Shown: positions 10,292 through 21,500 of the stretch, in pieces
Position numbering within the stretch: position 1 is the stretch's first letter
How the letters are laid out: each line of letters opens with the position of its first letter
Source: Ophiosphaerella korrae
Lineage: Eukaryota > Ascomycota > Dothideomycetes > Pleosporales > Phaeosphaeriaceae
Assembly (NCBI GenBank): GCA_028456385.1
Contig: JALNQF010000389.1
Span: 1-36,289 of the forward strand
Reading direction: 5' to 3'
DNA: 36,289 nucleotides
Notes under the pieces: model-generated
Databases searched by the model: none
What the model saw: the letters and a program-made list of their open reading frames with translations, nothing else
Told to the model about the DNA's origin: nothing
Made by a program: the position numbers and the translations under genes

Positions 10292-11716
10292 ATGGACCTC
10301 GCTCAATTGGCTAATCTGCCGTTGAGAGCACCGCCTGCGGGACAGCGCTCGAACTTCGACGCCCCGGCCGAGAATGAGAAAGCAATCTGGGCAGTGTCTA
10401 TTGTTTCGATATCTTTCGCTTTTGTAGCAGTTTTGATTCGCCTACGCGTAAAATTGTTTATCGCTAAGCAAAATATGTCTTGGGACGATGGTCAGAACTC
10501 TGTCCTGTGCGCCACAAATGCTATTTGAGCTAACCATGCCGTAGGAGCATGTCTAATAGCTCTGGTAAGATGCCAATTGTCTGTATGATTCGGATGCATA
10601 TTAATGCAGGGAACTTTAGGGCACTGGAATTGCACAAATTGTCATTACGCTCTTAAGTGTGTACCACACCGATTCTTTGAGAGCTGTGCGAACGATCATT
10701 AATGCCAATAGGCCTCGATTATGGCTTCGGGAAGCATATGTGGAATATACGAGCGTTATCAATGAACCACAAAAAACTTTTGGTGCGCCACAGACCGGAA
10801 ACATGCGCACTGGCAGAGTAGCACTGACACGCTCAGCTCATAAACTCACCTAACATTCCCAACTGCATCACCATCGCCGCTGTACGCATATCTGTTCTTG
10901 GCGTATATCAGCGAATCTTTGGAGTTTATCAGCTGTATCGAAGGCTTATCTTCGTGGGCTATTTCCTCACGGTGTTCGTCCTAACTCCAGAACTGGGTGT
11001 AGCGATTGGACGAGTGGTATTGTGCGCCACACCGACCTCTGGACTTACAGAAAAACTATGTTTTCCAAGATCTGTCAGTATCTGCTGCCTTAGCTTTGCT
11101 TTGACGGGCGTGCTTGTGGACGTGTACATTTACTCGATCGCAATTTTCCGACTCCGGTCGCTAGAGATCAAGAAAAGTAAGAGAGCACTGTTAATGGTAC
11201 TTTTCGGATTTGGTTTCATGTAAGTCATCCCGGAACGTTCGTCGCTAGATTCCTATGCTACACTTGGCAATGCTTATAGTCGGTTTAGAACTCTTGTGTT
11301 CGCTTTCTGCAACTTGATCTTCATCTCAATCAATTTTCAGTCTTTTGATCAGCTCTGGTGGGCCCTCTGGAGCTCTATCTTCAGGTAAGCCACGATTTGC
11401 ACTTTTTCGAAGTCTTTTTACGTCCACTAACGAGAATAGGGTCTTCGAAGCTAATATCGCCCTTACCTGCGCTTGCGCCACATTTTTCCCTGCTTTTTGG
11501 AAGGATATCACTGGCTCCTCATCATCTATTGGCTCTCTATTTCGTACAAGGTCAATTAAATGGATGTCGAACCACAGTTCAGCTAAGCAGACTACGGTTC
11601 CACACGATACAGAGGCATGCCAAGCCCAGGGCCTCCCACCTATCCAAGGATTGAAACCAATCATCTATGCAAGACAAGATTTTGCAGTGCAAATTGAGAG
11701 ACAAGAGCTGAGATAA
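10292..11716 (+). CDS. Fungal rhodopsin-domain (PTH11-like) membrane protein, 7 exons
   Basis: Exons by inspection: 10292-10490, 10545-10564, 10620-10656, 10712-10782, 10837-11219, 11280-11384, 11440-11716. The six introns are 54-60 nt with GT..AG ends, several with branch-like sites such as GCTAACC and ACTAACG. The joined length is 1092 nt (363 aa plus TAA), in frame throughout. Landmarks of the Fung_rhodopsin family: LRAPPAG near the N-terminus, WDD at residues 64-66 after helix 1, a second helix spanning exons 1-3, YGFGKHMWNI (89-98), RISVLGVYQRIFG (126-138), then helices with FDQLWWALWSSIF and NIALTCACATFFPAFW, and a hydrophilic Ser-rich tail. Such proteins are plasma-membrane GPCR-like receptors; PTH11 itself senses surface cues in rice blast. 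The ligand is unknown. An in-frame ATG at 10274 would add six residues. Exons 2 and 3 are micro-exons (20 and 37 nt). Confidence 0.8.
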
Positions 11717-12390
11717 ATGTTCTAGTGGCAATAGTCACTAGATATGTTGTGAGGTCTAAGGAGTCCATTGAGAGCCGATACGGCTTAGGTAAAATTTATT
11801 TATGGGACGGGATCTAGAAAGAACGAGAAGAATCGATCGATCCCGATTTTGGGTTAGGAGCGATTCGTCTCTCACCAGCCACAATGTACTCTCCCTATCT
11901 CCTATCCATAAGCCTGTGGCTTTAATGTTCTCTGTGAAGAGAAATTTTTGCAAATGTCCGATTTGCCTTCAATGCATAGTCCATGTGAGAAATCTTCCCC
12001 AATTAGAAAAAGTTGTTCCCACTTTCAGTAAGCTGTTTGAATGGCGAATTTCTGCTCAATTCAACATCAGGGATGAAGAGGAGGAAGCGAGTACCATGGA
12101 GCAGCTACACTGCTGTATGGTTGGAAGTCAAAGGAAAGAGCGCTCGATGCATCTCGGCTATGGCTCCTCTCACCGAATAAGTAGGTACACTCATTGCATC
12201 TAACCTCTTGGCGTCCACTTCCTATATTTAGAGCTGCTCATATTCACCTCTGTAGACGAACCAGTCCCACTTCCACTCTCGCCTCTTTACTTCTTGTTTT
12301 GACCACTTGGTCTGCTTCTTTCGTTGCTAAACCACGAAGTCTCAGTCACGCCCATTGAATGTTATCATACTATTATGATGAACAATCACG
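11717..12390. other. Intergenic with one unassigned frame
   Basis: A 133-codon plus-strand frame (11802-12203) contains a short Cys cluster (CKCPICLQC) but no complete finger or known domain, and shows no splice context I can defend. The palindromic run ATCGATCGAT lies near 11832. Nothing else is supported. Confidence 0.35.
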
Positions 12391-13900
12391 CTTGATTCTT
12401 CCAAGGCTTTGCCCTTCGCGACGTCGTCGCATATTTTCCTACTATAAGCTGTATTCGGGCTGAGACTCCCCTTCCTGGCCAAATATAGCTCTTCTTTCAT
12501 CTAGTTTCTTATCTTGTTTGACATTTGCTTATTCGTCGGCATCGGCGTCATTGGTTTCGGTGCCTAGCTTTTGTACAAATTCCTTTTTTACGAAGCCCTA
12601 GAGTCTCGAGAGCGAAACGATCGGCAGCGCAGCGCCCGATTCATCGATGAGCTAACGCCAAATGACATATTTCTACTTTACCATAACTTAAATCTTCGAC
12701 CACACTTTATAGGCTCTGTTTCCTAGTTTCTCCGAGGCTTTGGTCGCCCCGGCGTCGCTGGCCCGGTTTCCTTCATCCTTTTTGCATTTGTGTTCTTCCC
12801 CCTCCTCGACTTCATGCCAAAGACCAACGCATCCGAGTATGGCTTGCCGATGGCTATCTTTTTCTCGCCATGCGTCGCATCCAGTCGGCGTGTATCAGAA
12901 GAAAAGTTGGTGTTTCGAGAGCAGCGGCGCAACGCCTAGTAAACCAATAAGCCAATGTCAGGGGACGCGTTCCTTGCCTTCTACGCATAGCTTCGGCGAC
13001 ACGACCCGGACAGCCAGCTATGAGGTTCTTAAATTTTTCAATCTTCTCCTCGCAATCGTCGAAAAGGATGACCGCGCTACCGGTTTCTGGGTTGTCTTCG
13101 GCCTTTTGGCCGTAGCACTCGGACCCCGTTAGTGTCCCCTGAGCCACAATGATGAATGGTGGCGAGTCAAAAGAAGTTTACTGCTTTTCATTTCTTTACC
13201 GTAACCCAAATTCTGGACCACGCTCGTTAAATATTACTATACTTATGATTATGAACTCTCTTTCCTGGTTCCTCCAAAGATTTGGCCGCCCCTGCGTCTC
13301 TGGACCGGTTTACTTCTTGCTGTCTAGAATCGTGTTCTCTCTCCTCTATTACTTCATGGCCAAAACCACCTAAGCCGATATTGTTAGGTTTGCGATTGCC
13401 ATTGAACTCTCGGCATTTGTGCTCGCATCTGGCTAGAGTGTTAGAAGAAAAGTTTGGGTCGCGGGGGAGAAACGGTGAAGACCAGCGCAGCTACCCCGGG
13501 CTCGCCAATGGCGAAATGCCCGAGGAAGTTTTCGCCGGCTTGTACCGCTACTAATCCGGCGCACATCGACGATTAGGCCTGCTGGTAATGAAGTTCTCAA
13601 GATGGGGAGCGACGGTGAATAGGCTACTCGATCTCTTAAATACGCTCATTGTTTATTATTAATCTATTGCAATAAACACCTTCCTCCAGGTTCTTTGAGG
13701 CTTCGCCCGTCGTGGCGTCGCCAAATTTACTTACTCCTTCTATGATGGGCTCATGGCCACTCTCCTCTTTGCCGGCATTTCCTCAACGGGGGACTTGAGT
13801 CGGGAGAAAGACGTGGCCGCACAGCAAGGTAGTACCCGAATCACCGACGAGGAAATGTCTGAGGACATTCGTGCCCCCTACAGCTACTGATTTAGCACCA
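12391..13900 (+). pseudogene. Four diverged tandem copies of an unrecognised coding-like unit
   Basis: Four related blocks begin near 12395, 12727, 13267 and 13684. Blocks 2 and 3 align without gaps over about 100 bp (GTTTCTCCGAGGCTTTGG against GTTCCTCCAAAGATTTGG), then share TTAGAAGAAAAGTTTG-like sequence. Blocks 3 and 4 share a 3' end with the pattern GAAATGyCyGAGGA..GCTACTrAT, in frame encoding EMSEDIRAPYSY-stop or EMPEEVFAGLYRY-stop. Leaders also correspond (AACTTAAATCTTCGACCACACTTTA against AACCCAAATTCTGGACCACGCTCGT). Readable pieces are a hydrophobic segment (GPVSFILFAFVFFPLLDFM) followed by a charged tail. Stops and shifts break every copy. I do not recognise the family; the product may have been a small membrane protein. 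Confidence 0.5.
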
Positions 13901-14410
13901 GAACCGCTGACTATAACGTCAAGTTGGGTAGGGATGCCACAGGGTTCCTGACCATTGAATGGCCCGCACTCTGGTTCTGGAGTCCTGCGGGAGGTAAGGT
14001 GGTTCTGCTGATTTCTCCAGGATCTATTTGAAGAGAAGCGATATGGTGAAGCGGAGCCGAGTTAGTGCGGTAGAGAAGTGTGGCTGTAAAGGCGGACCTG
14101 GCACTGAAGGGCCAGAACGGAGGCAAGCAGACCAGGTGAAGGCAATCTATCACCCACAACAGGGAGACAGATAACAATATAGTCAACAATGCGAATCTTG
14201 CTGACTCTTGGACTTGATATATTCTTCAAGCACATGATACCACAATAGTGGTTTCCGGGTCCCCGCATTTGCAGATCTGTCCGGTAGAAGTGACTGATAT
14301 CGACCACTGTTCATGACATGTCTCCCCATCTACCGAGGTATGGTTCACTACGGAACTGAAAGCTGCCCTAGACTACGTCCACGCTGGGCATTAAGAGTTG
14401 GATCACCCCA
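13901..14410. other. Intergenic, no supported gene
   Basis: Overlapping minus-strand frames at 13911-14307 show no recognisable domain and overlap each other. No structure stands out. Confidence 0.4.
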
Positions 14411-14415
14411 CACAT

Positions 14416-14426
14416 GTATAAAATAC
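14416..14426 (+). promoter_or_regulatory. Possible TATA element
   Basis: GTATAAAATAC lies about 80 bp before an ATG at 14497 and about 170 bp before the hydrophobic frame of the next feature. It fits a TATA box by sequence only. Confidence 0.3.
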
Positions 14427-14493
14427 ATCTAGCAATCATGCAAAACTTTTACACACCTCCAGTCCTCTAACTTCATTTGAGCTCAGCTGCGTA

Positions 14494-15225
14494 CATGATG
14501 GCAGCAACAAAGCTCCCTCAACTCTATTGCTTTTCATTCCCTCTACGGCGCATTTAGTTCCGGTGATATATCAGCTGGATTATTGTGTCGCTTATCGCAG
14601 TACTTTCCTACAACTACCTCGTCGCCCTAGGAAATCAGGTCATACTTGCAATTTTATTTCCATTCACGGCCGCAATCACTGCTGGATGCCTTCTTCGCAA
14701 TCGATGCGATGTGCCCATCTCATATTGTTTTGCAGTATCTGGTTCAACATACCTCCTCGGATATGTTGCCCATAACATGCATCTACACTTTGTCTATGGC
14801 ACCAAGTCACTTGGAATGAAGCCAGGAATCTTCCACTTTCTGCTCGCGTTTTAGGTCTTGCCACAGATCGAGTGGTGTCGACTTCGCCTTAGTTTGGACA
14901 GAAAAGGTATATTGTGTCCGGACTTCATTGGTATACCTGCGTTCCCACGCTTCTGCCAGTACTTGACTCAACAAAACGACCTTCGCTTGTTCTACTCCAT
15001 GTTTCATGCCTGGGGGCACATTCTGGCCGATTTTGCGCTCATACTCTTCCTTTCCGAGAACAATATCCGGCTCTACTAAGCGATGAAGTTTGTCTTACGG
15101 TTCGAGTGTACCACTTACGCTGGGATGAAAAACCCCACCATCTCCTCAATCGAGTTCCTCAAGAGTCTATTGATCTGGCCCATTTTTTATAGAAATGGCC
15201 TTGATACGTCCAGCCCGGCTTCTTA
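14494..15225 (+). pseudogene. Fragments of an unrecognised multi-pass membrane protein
   Basis: Several consecutive plus-strand frames look protein-like. They are a hydrophobic stretch from about 14579 (VILAILFPFTAAITAGCLL, then YCFAVSGSTYLLGYVAHNMH) ending at a TAG at 14852, a piece containing FYSMFHAWGHILADFALILF (about 14990-15050), and a frame at 15085-15225 containing SIEFLKSLLIWPIFYRNG. A candidate intron with GTATAT..CAG ends lies near 14907-14959. I could not join them into one open frame. The HAWGH motif in a hydrophobic context is faintly reminiscent of alkaline ceramidases (HAWWH), but the rest does not support that. It may be a multi-exon gene I have not solved or a decayed one. 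Confidence 0.35.
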
Positions 15226-17860
15226 ACGGATTTATCGTTGACTGAGTCGTAGATGTTTCTCGTGCGCGAGTTGCCAGATGGACCAAATCAACCAGTGTTT
15301 TTCATCCTCATCTCTTTCTTCGTAATGCCCTGCCTCTCTAATGGTGTAAATGTGTGCTCTATCGAGCGAAGATGATTTCAACTTCATCATCACGACTATT
15401 TGAGGACGCGCATTTCTCTTGAGACCACCGTTTGTTACTACCCAGTTCCTCTTCTTCATACGCGGCTAATGATACATATTCTGAAATACCTATGATCATA
15501 TGGACTACCTGGTATAGCTAGGTGGGGTATTTCCTGTTACTCATCAAGCGTGGTGCCGGCTTCAACAGAAAAATGCCTTCTCATGATGAACATTGTGTTA
15601 CTTTGGATTTGGATAAGCAAGTGACCAGACCTTGTGCAATGTCTGCTGAATCAGGGAGCAAGCCATCGTAGTACCCATAAGACTGTAGCTTCCAAGGATG
15701 TGTCGCAGTCCACAATCTCACTCTCACTCCAAGTACATGCTGTATAGCCCACAGAAAATAAAGCTGAACACCAAAATTACACCCGTCAATGAACGGTGTA
15801 GAGATCAGCATGGACAAGGATGAGTGACATAAGTGGAGACAATAGGATTCTGACCTTCATATGATTAGCATGAGTTAAATTAAACGTGTTCTTTTGGAGC
15901 ATTAGCTATCAAAGATGAGATAGAAGGTGACCTTAAAGCCAGGTCTGCGATTGAAATATCGCAAATTTTACATCCTCATATGTAATCAAGCTCAACCACA
16001 TGCTTCTCCCCGTCCTCTACCGTACCGGCCTCTTTCATACCCCAATTCCACCCGTAACGCCACTCCCATCAACTTTCGAATATCGTTTTCCCACCATCCC
16101 ATGCCGATTTTTCAATGAACTAGCGAGGTTTTGTTCAGTAGTCATCTCGAAGGGATGATACCATAAACTACAAGAATTAGGAGTTCTTTGGCTCGTCCTG
16201 TCCATAATGTGAGCCATCAATTTTGCACCGGTGCCCATTTTCGCCAATGCTAAGAAGAAGAATCAATTTGCATCTATTGTTAGACATGTATAAGTGCGTC
16301 AGGCTAGATAGAGGCCTGCAGGGAACGTAATGATGTGGCGATAATAATATCCTAAAGTGCCTGTTTCTCTAGGTTGTATTAGATTATGTAAGTTGCTGTG
16401 GTTGAGCTTCAAATAAAGGAGAAGGATCGCCGGGACGTCGCCTTCGCTGACTTTCTCCTGAGGTCGGGTAGAGAGCGCTGCTTGAAGAAATTCGACGTTC
16501 TTATGACTTCCAGGCCAGGTACAATGTTCTTAAAGCGTGGAGTTCGTGCACATGCAAAAGAATCTCGAGCGAATTCTAGAGATACATCGGGAAGCTGGAG
16601 GATGTCTGCACCTACGAGACCATAATCGATTGAGTCATCATTCAAAGCACTGCCCTGAGGCAAATGAGCTTTGAAACAGCACTTATTCTTCTTTCATGTT
16701 AGTAGGTGTGACCAATATATCAAGTACCTTGAGGAAGGAAGGGTGGGTTCTACGGGTTCGGTTTACACACACTTCTTGTGTTAAGTTAGCCTAAGCTCAT
16801 AACACTCCGCGGATTATACTGAACCATTAGTTCAGAGCATCGTCTGATAGACACTATTTCATCCTTTTGAGGGGGATATTGCCCATATAATCAAGATCTG
16901 GACATAAGATTCAGCAATGATTTATTTGATCGCACCTATGTTGAGCACGTCCATTACGTGTACGTCTTTGCGGCGTTTCTTCGTTGAAACTTACACTAGT
17001 CGCACAATATGGCTCGCAAGTTGACTCAATGGGCAACGAGCTATAAATCGCGATAGCTCACATTCACACTTCTTGGGCATTCCATCGTAGTGCACATCCA
17101 GCGACACCTTCCACTCTCTTCATACTCGAAGAGATTAGGAGCGGCCGAATTATCGACCTAGAAAAAAAAGGATATCTGCCAGATTCGCCGGGCTTATTGA
17201 AGAAGATGATTCGGACATGTTGGAGAAAGTGGCCGAGCGAAGTATTTCATCCACGATTTTGCAATTATCTTGAATTTAGAAGAGCCTTGACCTAACTTAA
17301 CCCACTCATGGCACAGGATTTTGTCATTGTGTAATTTGATGCATCGTTTAAAACCTATAATAATGGGTCGTGTAGATTAAAATTTTACAAGAAACATTGC
17401 CGACAGAGAGGATGTTCATTAGCGTCATGGAGGAAAGCCTAGCTTATCCGCACATTGCGAGGCTAGTGCGTTATGCTGGCGACACACATTATAAGCAATG
17501 CGGGCTTATTATCTTCATGCGTTAGGAGCGTTTTTCGCTTTCAGGATCCTACTCATTGTGGTAACGACGGCTTTCGTTCGTGGTAATAGGGCGAGCGTAG
17601 CAGGTTTCACTGAGTTGAGGCAGGGTATCAAGCGAATTGCTCGATGGGGGCTAGACGGAATTTGGAACTTGGTGGGAGCACACCGTTCTGGCCGCATGTG
17701 AGGACTGGCTAGCATAATGGCCGGAACATTATGGTATGGATTTCATCTTTATGACTTCTTCCAATCTTTTCGTTTCTAAACCATTTGCCGCGTAAGGGGA
17801 GACTGTGAAACAGAAGTAATTAGTTGCGTTGGCTCTGCGGGTGTCGAGTATGACATAAGA
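15226..17860. other. Gene-poor stretch, no supported gene
   Basis: Frames of 60-85 codons occur on both strands (for example 15581-15817 minus, 16035-16247 minus, 16409-16663 minus, 17498-17701 plus). None shows a domain, a start context or splice structure that I can defend. The composition is ordinary and there is no RIP signature. Confidence 0.45.
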
Positions 17861-18064
17861 TTCTTACCATGGAAGAAGAGGAACACACCACAGAACTGCT
17901 GCAGCCCGGGACGTTCAACGGCCTAGAGTGCCATTTCATGTATCGTGTGAAGAGATCCTGGCGGGAGGAAGTTAAAAAGAAGCTGCTGCTGTGGCATCGC
18001 ATTCGTCTTCTGCGATCGCCCCTCTACTCACCCAGTCGTAGGATTGTACCGTGTATGGTCATAG

Positions 18065-18142
<78 letters not shown>
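18065..18142 (+). repeat. (CTA)26 trinucleotide microsatellite
   Basis: Twenty-six uninterrupted CTA units, followed by decayed units (ATACTAATACTACTAA). It would encode poly-Thr within a 100-codon frame (17869-18171), but that frame has no other support and is probably chance. It lies about 440 bp upstream of the helicase gene, in its likely promoter or 5' flank. Confidence 0.95.
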
Positions 18143-18182
18143 ATACTAATACTACTAAGATATATGATTAAATCAATTCGGC

Positions 18183-18582
18183 TTGAAAATTAAACCTAGC
18201 ATGCCTGGCCGTTGCCGTGCTGAGGCTGGGGAACACCCCTTCGTCTTACTGGCTGTTGATGTTCAAACAGCGCATCGCGCGTTTAACAGCGGCGTCCGAT
18301 TCGACACAATGATTCACAACCCCCCACCATGCATGCCCCTCAGTAACCAGTCGTTTGGGCCCTCAGCCCCAAGGCGAAGTGCAGGCTGATGACGCTTCCC
18401 AAAGCATTTCCCCCGTAGATTACCGCTATGTACTACTGTCAGATCATTTGTGTTTCTTCTGTGTTCTACCTCTATATCCTTTAATCATAGCCTTGTCACG
18501 CCACAACCTCTAGCTACCAGCAAAATTGCTTGCTCTGCTCGTTTGCTTACAATCTTTAGTCAATCATCTAACACCTTCTAGA
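18183..18582 (+). promoter_or_regulatory. Upstream region and probable 5' UTR of the helicase gene
   Basis: No gene is supported here. Pyrimidine-rich stretches (for example near 18440-18480 and 18530-18560) precede the ATG at 18583, as is common at fungal transcription starts. No clear TATA box. The transcription start cannot be fixed from sequence. Confidence 0.4.
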
Positions 18583-21500
18583 ATGCCGTGAGTACTCGAT
18601 GCTCTGCCTTGTCTATGAAAACAACCACTGACTTCAAGACAAAATAGACCAGGGCCCTGCTTCGCCTTCAAACGCGGCTGTTGCCGTCGCGGCACCAACT
18701 GTCGATTTAGTCATGGCGCATCAACGAGCACCGCAAGCTCACCAAGCACTACAAATCAACAGCCTCGCGAGGAGACTGCAATCGAAGCAGCCTGCCGAAA
18801 ATGGACATACATGATTCCCAGACCCAACACGATTCCCTCACGTTTCGAAGCTGCTGTAGACACAAAACAGTTCTTCCAGATGGGCTGGAATCTCATTGAG
18901 AGCGAGGATGCGGGAACACGCCAGCACGTCATCACAAAACTCGGTGCAGAGACGGGACTTGCAATCATCAAGACCCTAACGGACATTATGAATACCAGCC
19001 AAAAAGATGAAACCACTGTATCGATATTTAGAGATAGGACTCTTCCTTTCTACAGGATCATCTCTCACCCCGATGTGCTATCCTCTCTAATTCTAGAAAC
19101 TCCTGTTGATACTATCTATACCTTTCTCTTCGGTCCTAGCGGCCGGCGTGGTCTCAGTGTGTTCCGCTCTACAGCAACTGCTCTGAGTGGAATGATTTTG
19201 GGGCATCCTTCAAGCAATGAGGAGGTCTCTACCGTTGCCATATCATCAAGTCTCTCGGTTCTAGACCGGCTAATCGAGATCAATCAGAGTGCCCAAGTCA
19301 TTGAAGGCTTCACTGCCATTGTGGAGACAATCTCTGCCTGCATTCCAGAGAACTTCATGGTACCTAACGCACAACAAAGCCTTACTCGAATCAGACGTCG
19401 TCTCAACATCGGCTCTTCGTTGCCTCTCGCGCCATCCCAATCAACTCCGCAAAACCTTCTATCTGCAGCCTTCGAGTTGAGTCAAGACTTGCCTGGAAAT
19501 CTCTCCAACAACGGCGCTCGACACGACAACGACCATGCGAGTATCGCTGATATTCAGATCCTCCCCACTGCACAAGAGATCGTTTCTCCACGACAAGAAT
19601 ACCTCCCATTAGCCGACTCAACACAACATCATCTGTCAGGTCTTGCCGGACTCCTGGACAGACAATTCCGACTCCTCCGCGAGGATACAGTGGGACAACT
19701 ACGAGATGCAGTACATGAAGAGGTTACGAGACTAGAACACCCCAATCGTAATGTACCAAAAACGCACCAAGGTCAGCAAGGCGTTCGGAAGCTCATATAT
19801 CACAACGTCCGTTTCTCCCGTATGCGTATAGATCGCAAAAAGGGTCTACAAGTCGTAGCAGAATTCGACCAACCTTCCCAAATTAACAATAAATCCATGA
19901 AACAGCGAGAAGACTGGTGGAAAGGGAGCAAACTTTTGCAAGTCGATTCGCTAGTCTGCTTCGTCTCTTCAAATGGCAAGATCATCTTCCTCTCCGTCTG
20001 CGATCCAATGTTACCATTCCACGGAAGAAAGGACTCTCGTTCAGATGATATTCCCAGCCTTTACAGGCAACCGGATCGTGCGTCCGTGCTACTAGGCCTT
20101 GCTGAATATAAAGCAGAAGATGCCATTTGGATCAGTACTCACACTGCACCTTCTAAAACTCGACAATCTCTCGTTGAGTTCCCTGGGGTGCTCTTACCTT
20201 CTTTTCAGCCAACTCTGCAAGCATTGCAGAAAATGAGCCGAAAAATGAGCCTCCCATTCGCGGAGATCGTAGCACCAGGTTCGCAGATTTCTGCTGCCGT
20301 CATAAAACCTCCAGCATACGCGACCAAAAGAGGATTCGGCTTCAACCTCGACGTTCTTGCCGGCGTGCCCCTGACTCTAAAACCCGGGCAATCGTTCGAT
20401 TTCACCAAGCTGGACGAAGGGTCCACGCTCGACGAAGCCCAACAATTTGCCGTCATCCAAGCTCTTAGTACAGGACTAGCTCTCATCCAAGGCCCGCCAG
20501 GCACAGGAAAGAGTTATACCGGCGTGGCAATTATCAAGGCTTTACTCCACAACCGGAAGGCAGCCGACTTAGGTCCCATCATCTGTGTATGTTACACGAA
20601 TCATGCTCTCGATCAGTTGTTGGAGCATTTAGTGAAGGACGGTGTGACGCAAGTTATCCGTTTAGGCTCACGATCCAAATCCGATTTGCTTCAAAATCTC
20701 ACTCTCCATCATGTAAGAGAAGAAGCCGTGCCAACGAAGACGGAAAAACATGACAAGTGGGAACACAATCGGGATATTGGGGAAATTCTGCGAGAAATTG
20801 AAGATATATTGACTGGGTTGAATAATCCAAATTCTTGGTCAAATATCCAAGCCCATCTTATGAGGACCCACAATCTACACTTCAAGGAATTGTTCGGGAA
20901 GGGAGTAGATGGGGATGGGTTTCAAGAAGTGAAGGGAAGGAAGTTCAGGGTTGTAGAGAGTTGGCTTAAAGGGGCGCCGAAAAAACTCGCTTCGAATCGT
21001 CCTGTTGCTCAACTCTCAGCCATCTCTCTGAGAGAGATGTCGAGTTTGGAGCGTGCTATCCTTCACAAGCATTGGATTGAGCAAAGGAGTGCGCAACTCA
21101 CCAATGATCTCATTCACGCACTGGGTTCCTACCATGATTCCAAATCCGCGCTGGATAATTGTCACAGGGAACTGGATCTTCGATGTCTCCGACAAGCTCA
21201 CATCATCGGCGTGACGACTTCCGGGTTGGCAAGGAATATCGAGTTGCTCCAGCGCGTGCGAGCAAAAGTCATGCTTTGCGAAGAAGCTGGAGAAGTTCTC
21301 GAGGCGCACACCCTTACTGCATTTCTACCCGGGGTTGAACATGCAATCTTAATCGGCGATCACGAACAACTCAGGCCCCAGATAAACAATTATGAGCTTC
21401 AACATGACAATCCAAAAGGCAAGAGATATTCCCTTGACATCTCGCTATTTGAGCGTCTCGTCAGGCCGCAGATGGGGAATCTCCAGGTACCATTGAGTAC

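Noticed and set aside
10292..11716. Initial reading of this region as a decayed receptor pseudogene
   Set aside because: Six short introns restore a single open frame with matching phases and ordered family motifs, so an intact gene is the better explanation.
11802..12203. Zinc-finger protein from CKCPICLQC
   Set aside because: Only a short Cys cluster is present, without the remaining ligands of any finger type and without gene context.
14990..15060. Alkaline ceramidase assignment from the HAWGH motif
   Set aside because: The motif is short and the flanking pieces do not match ceramidase order or other conserved residues.
17869..18171. 100-codon plus-strand frame ending in poly-threonine
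   Set aside because: Its C-terminal third is the (CTA)26 microsatellite read as Thr, and the rest has no recognisable domain. It is most likely a chance frame.
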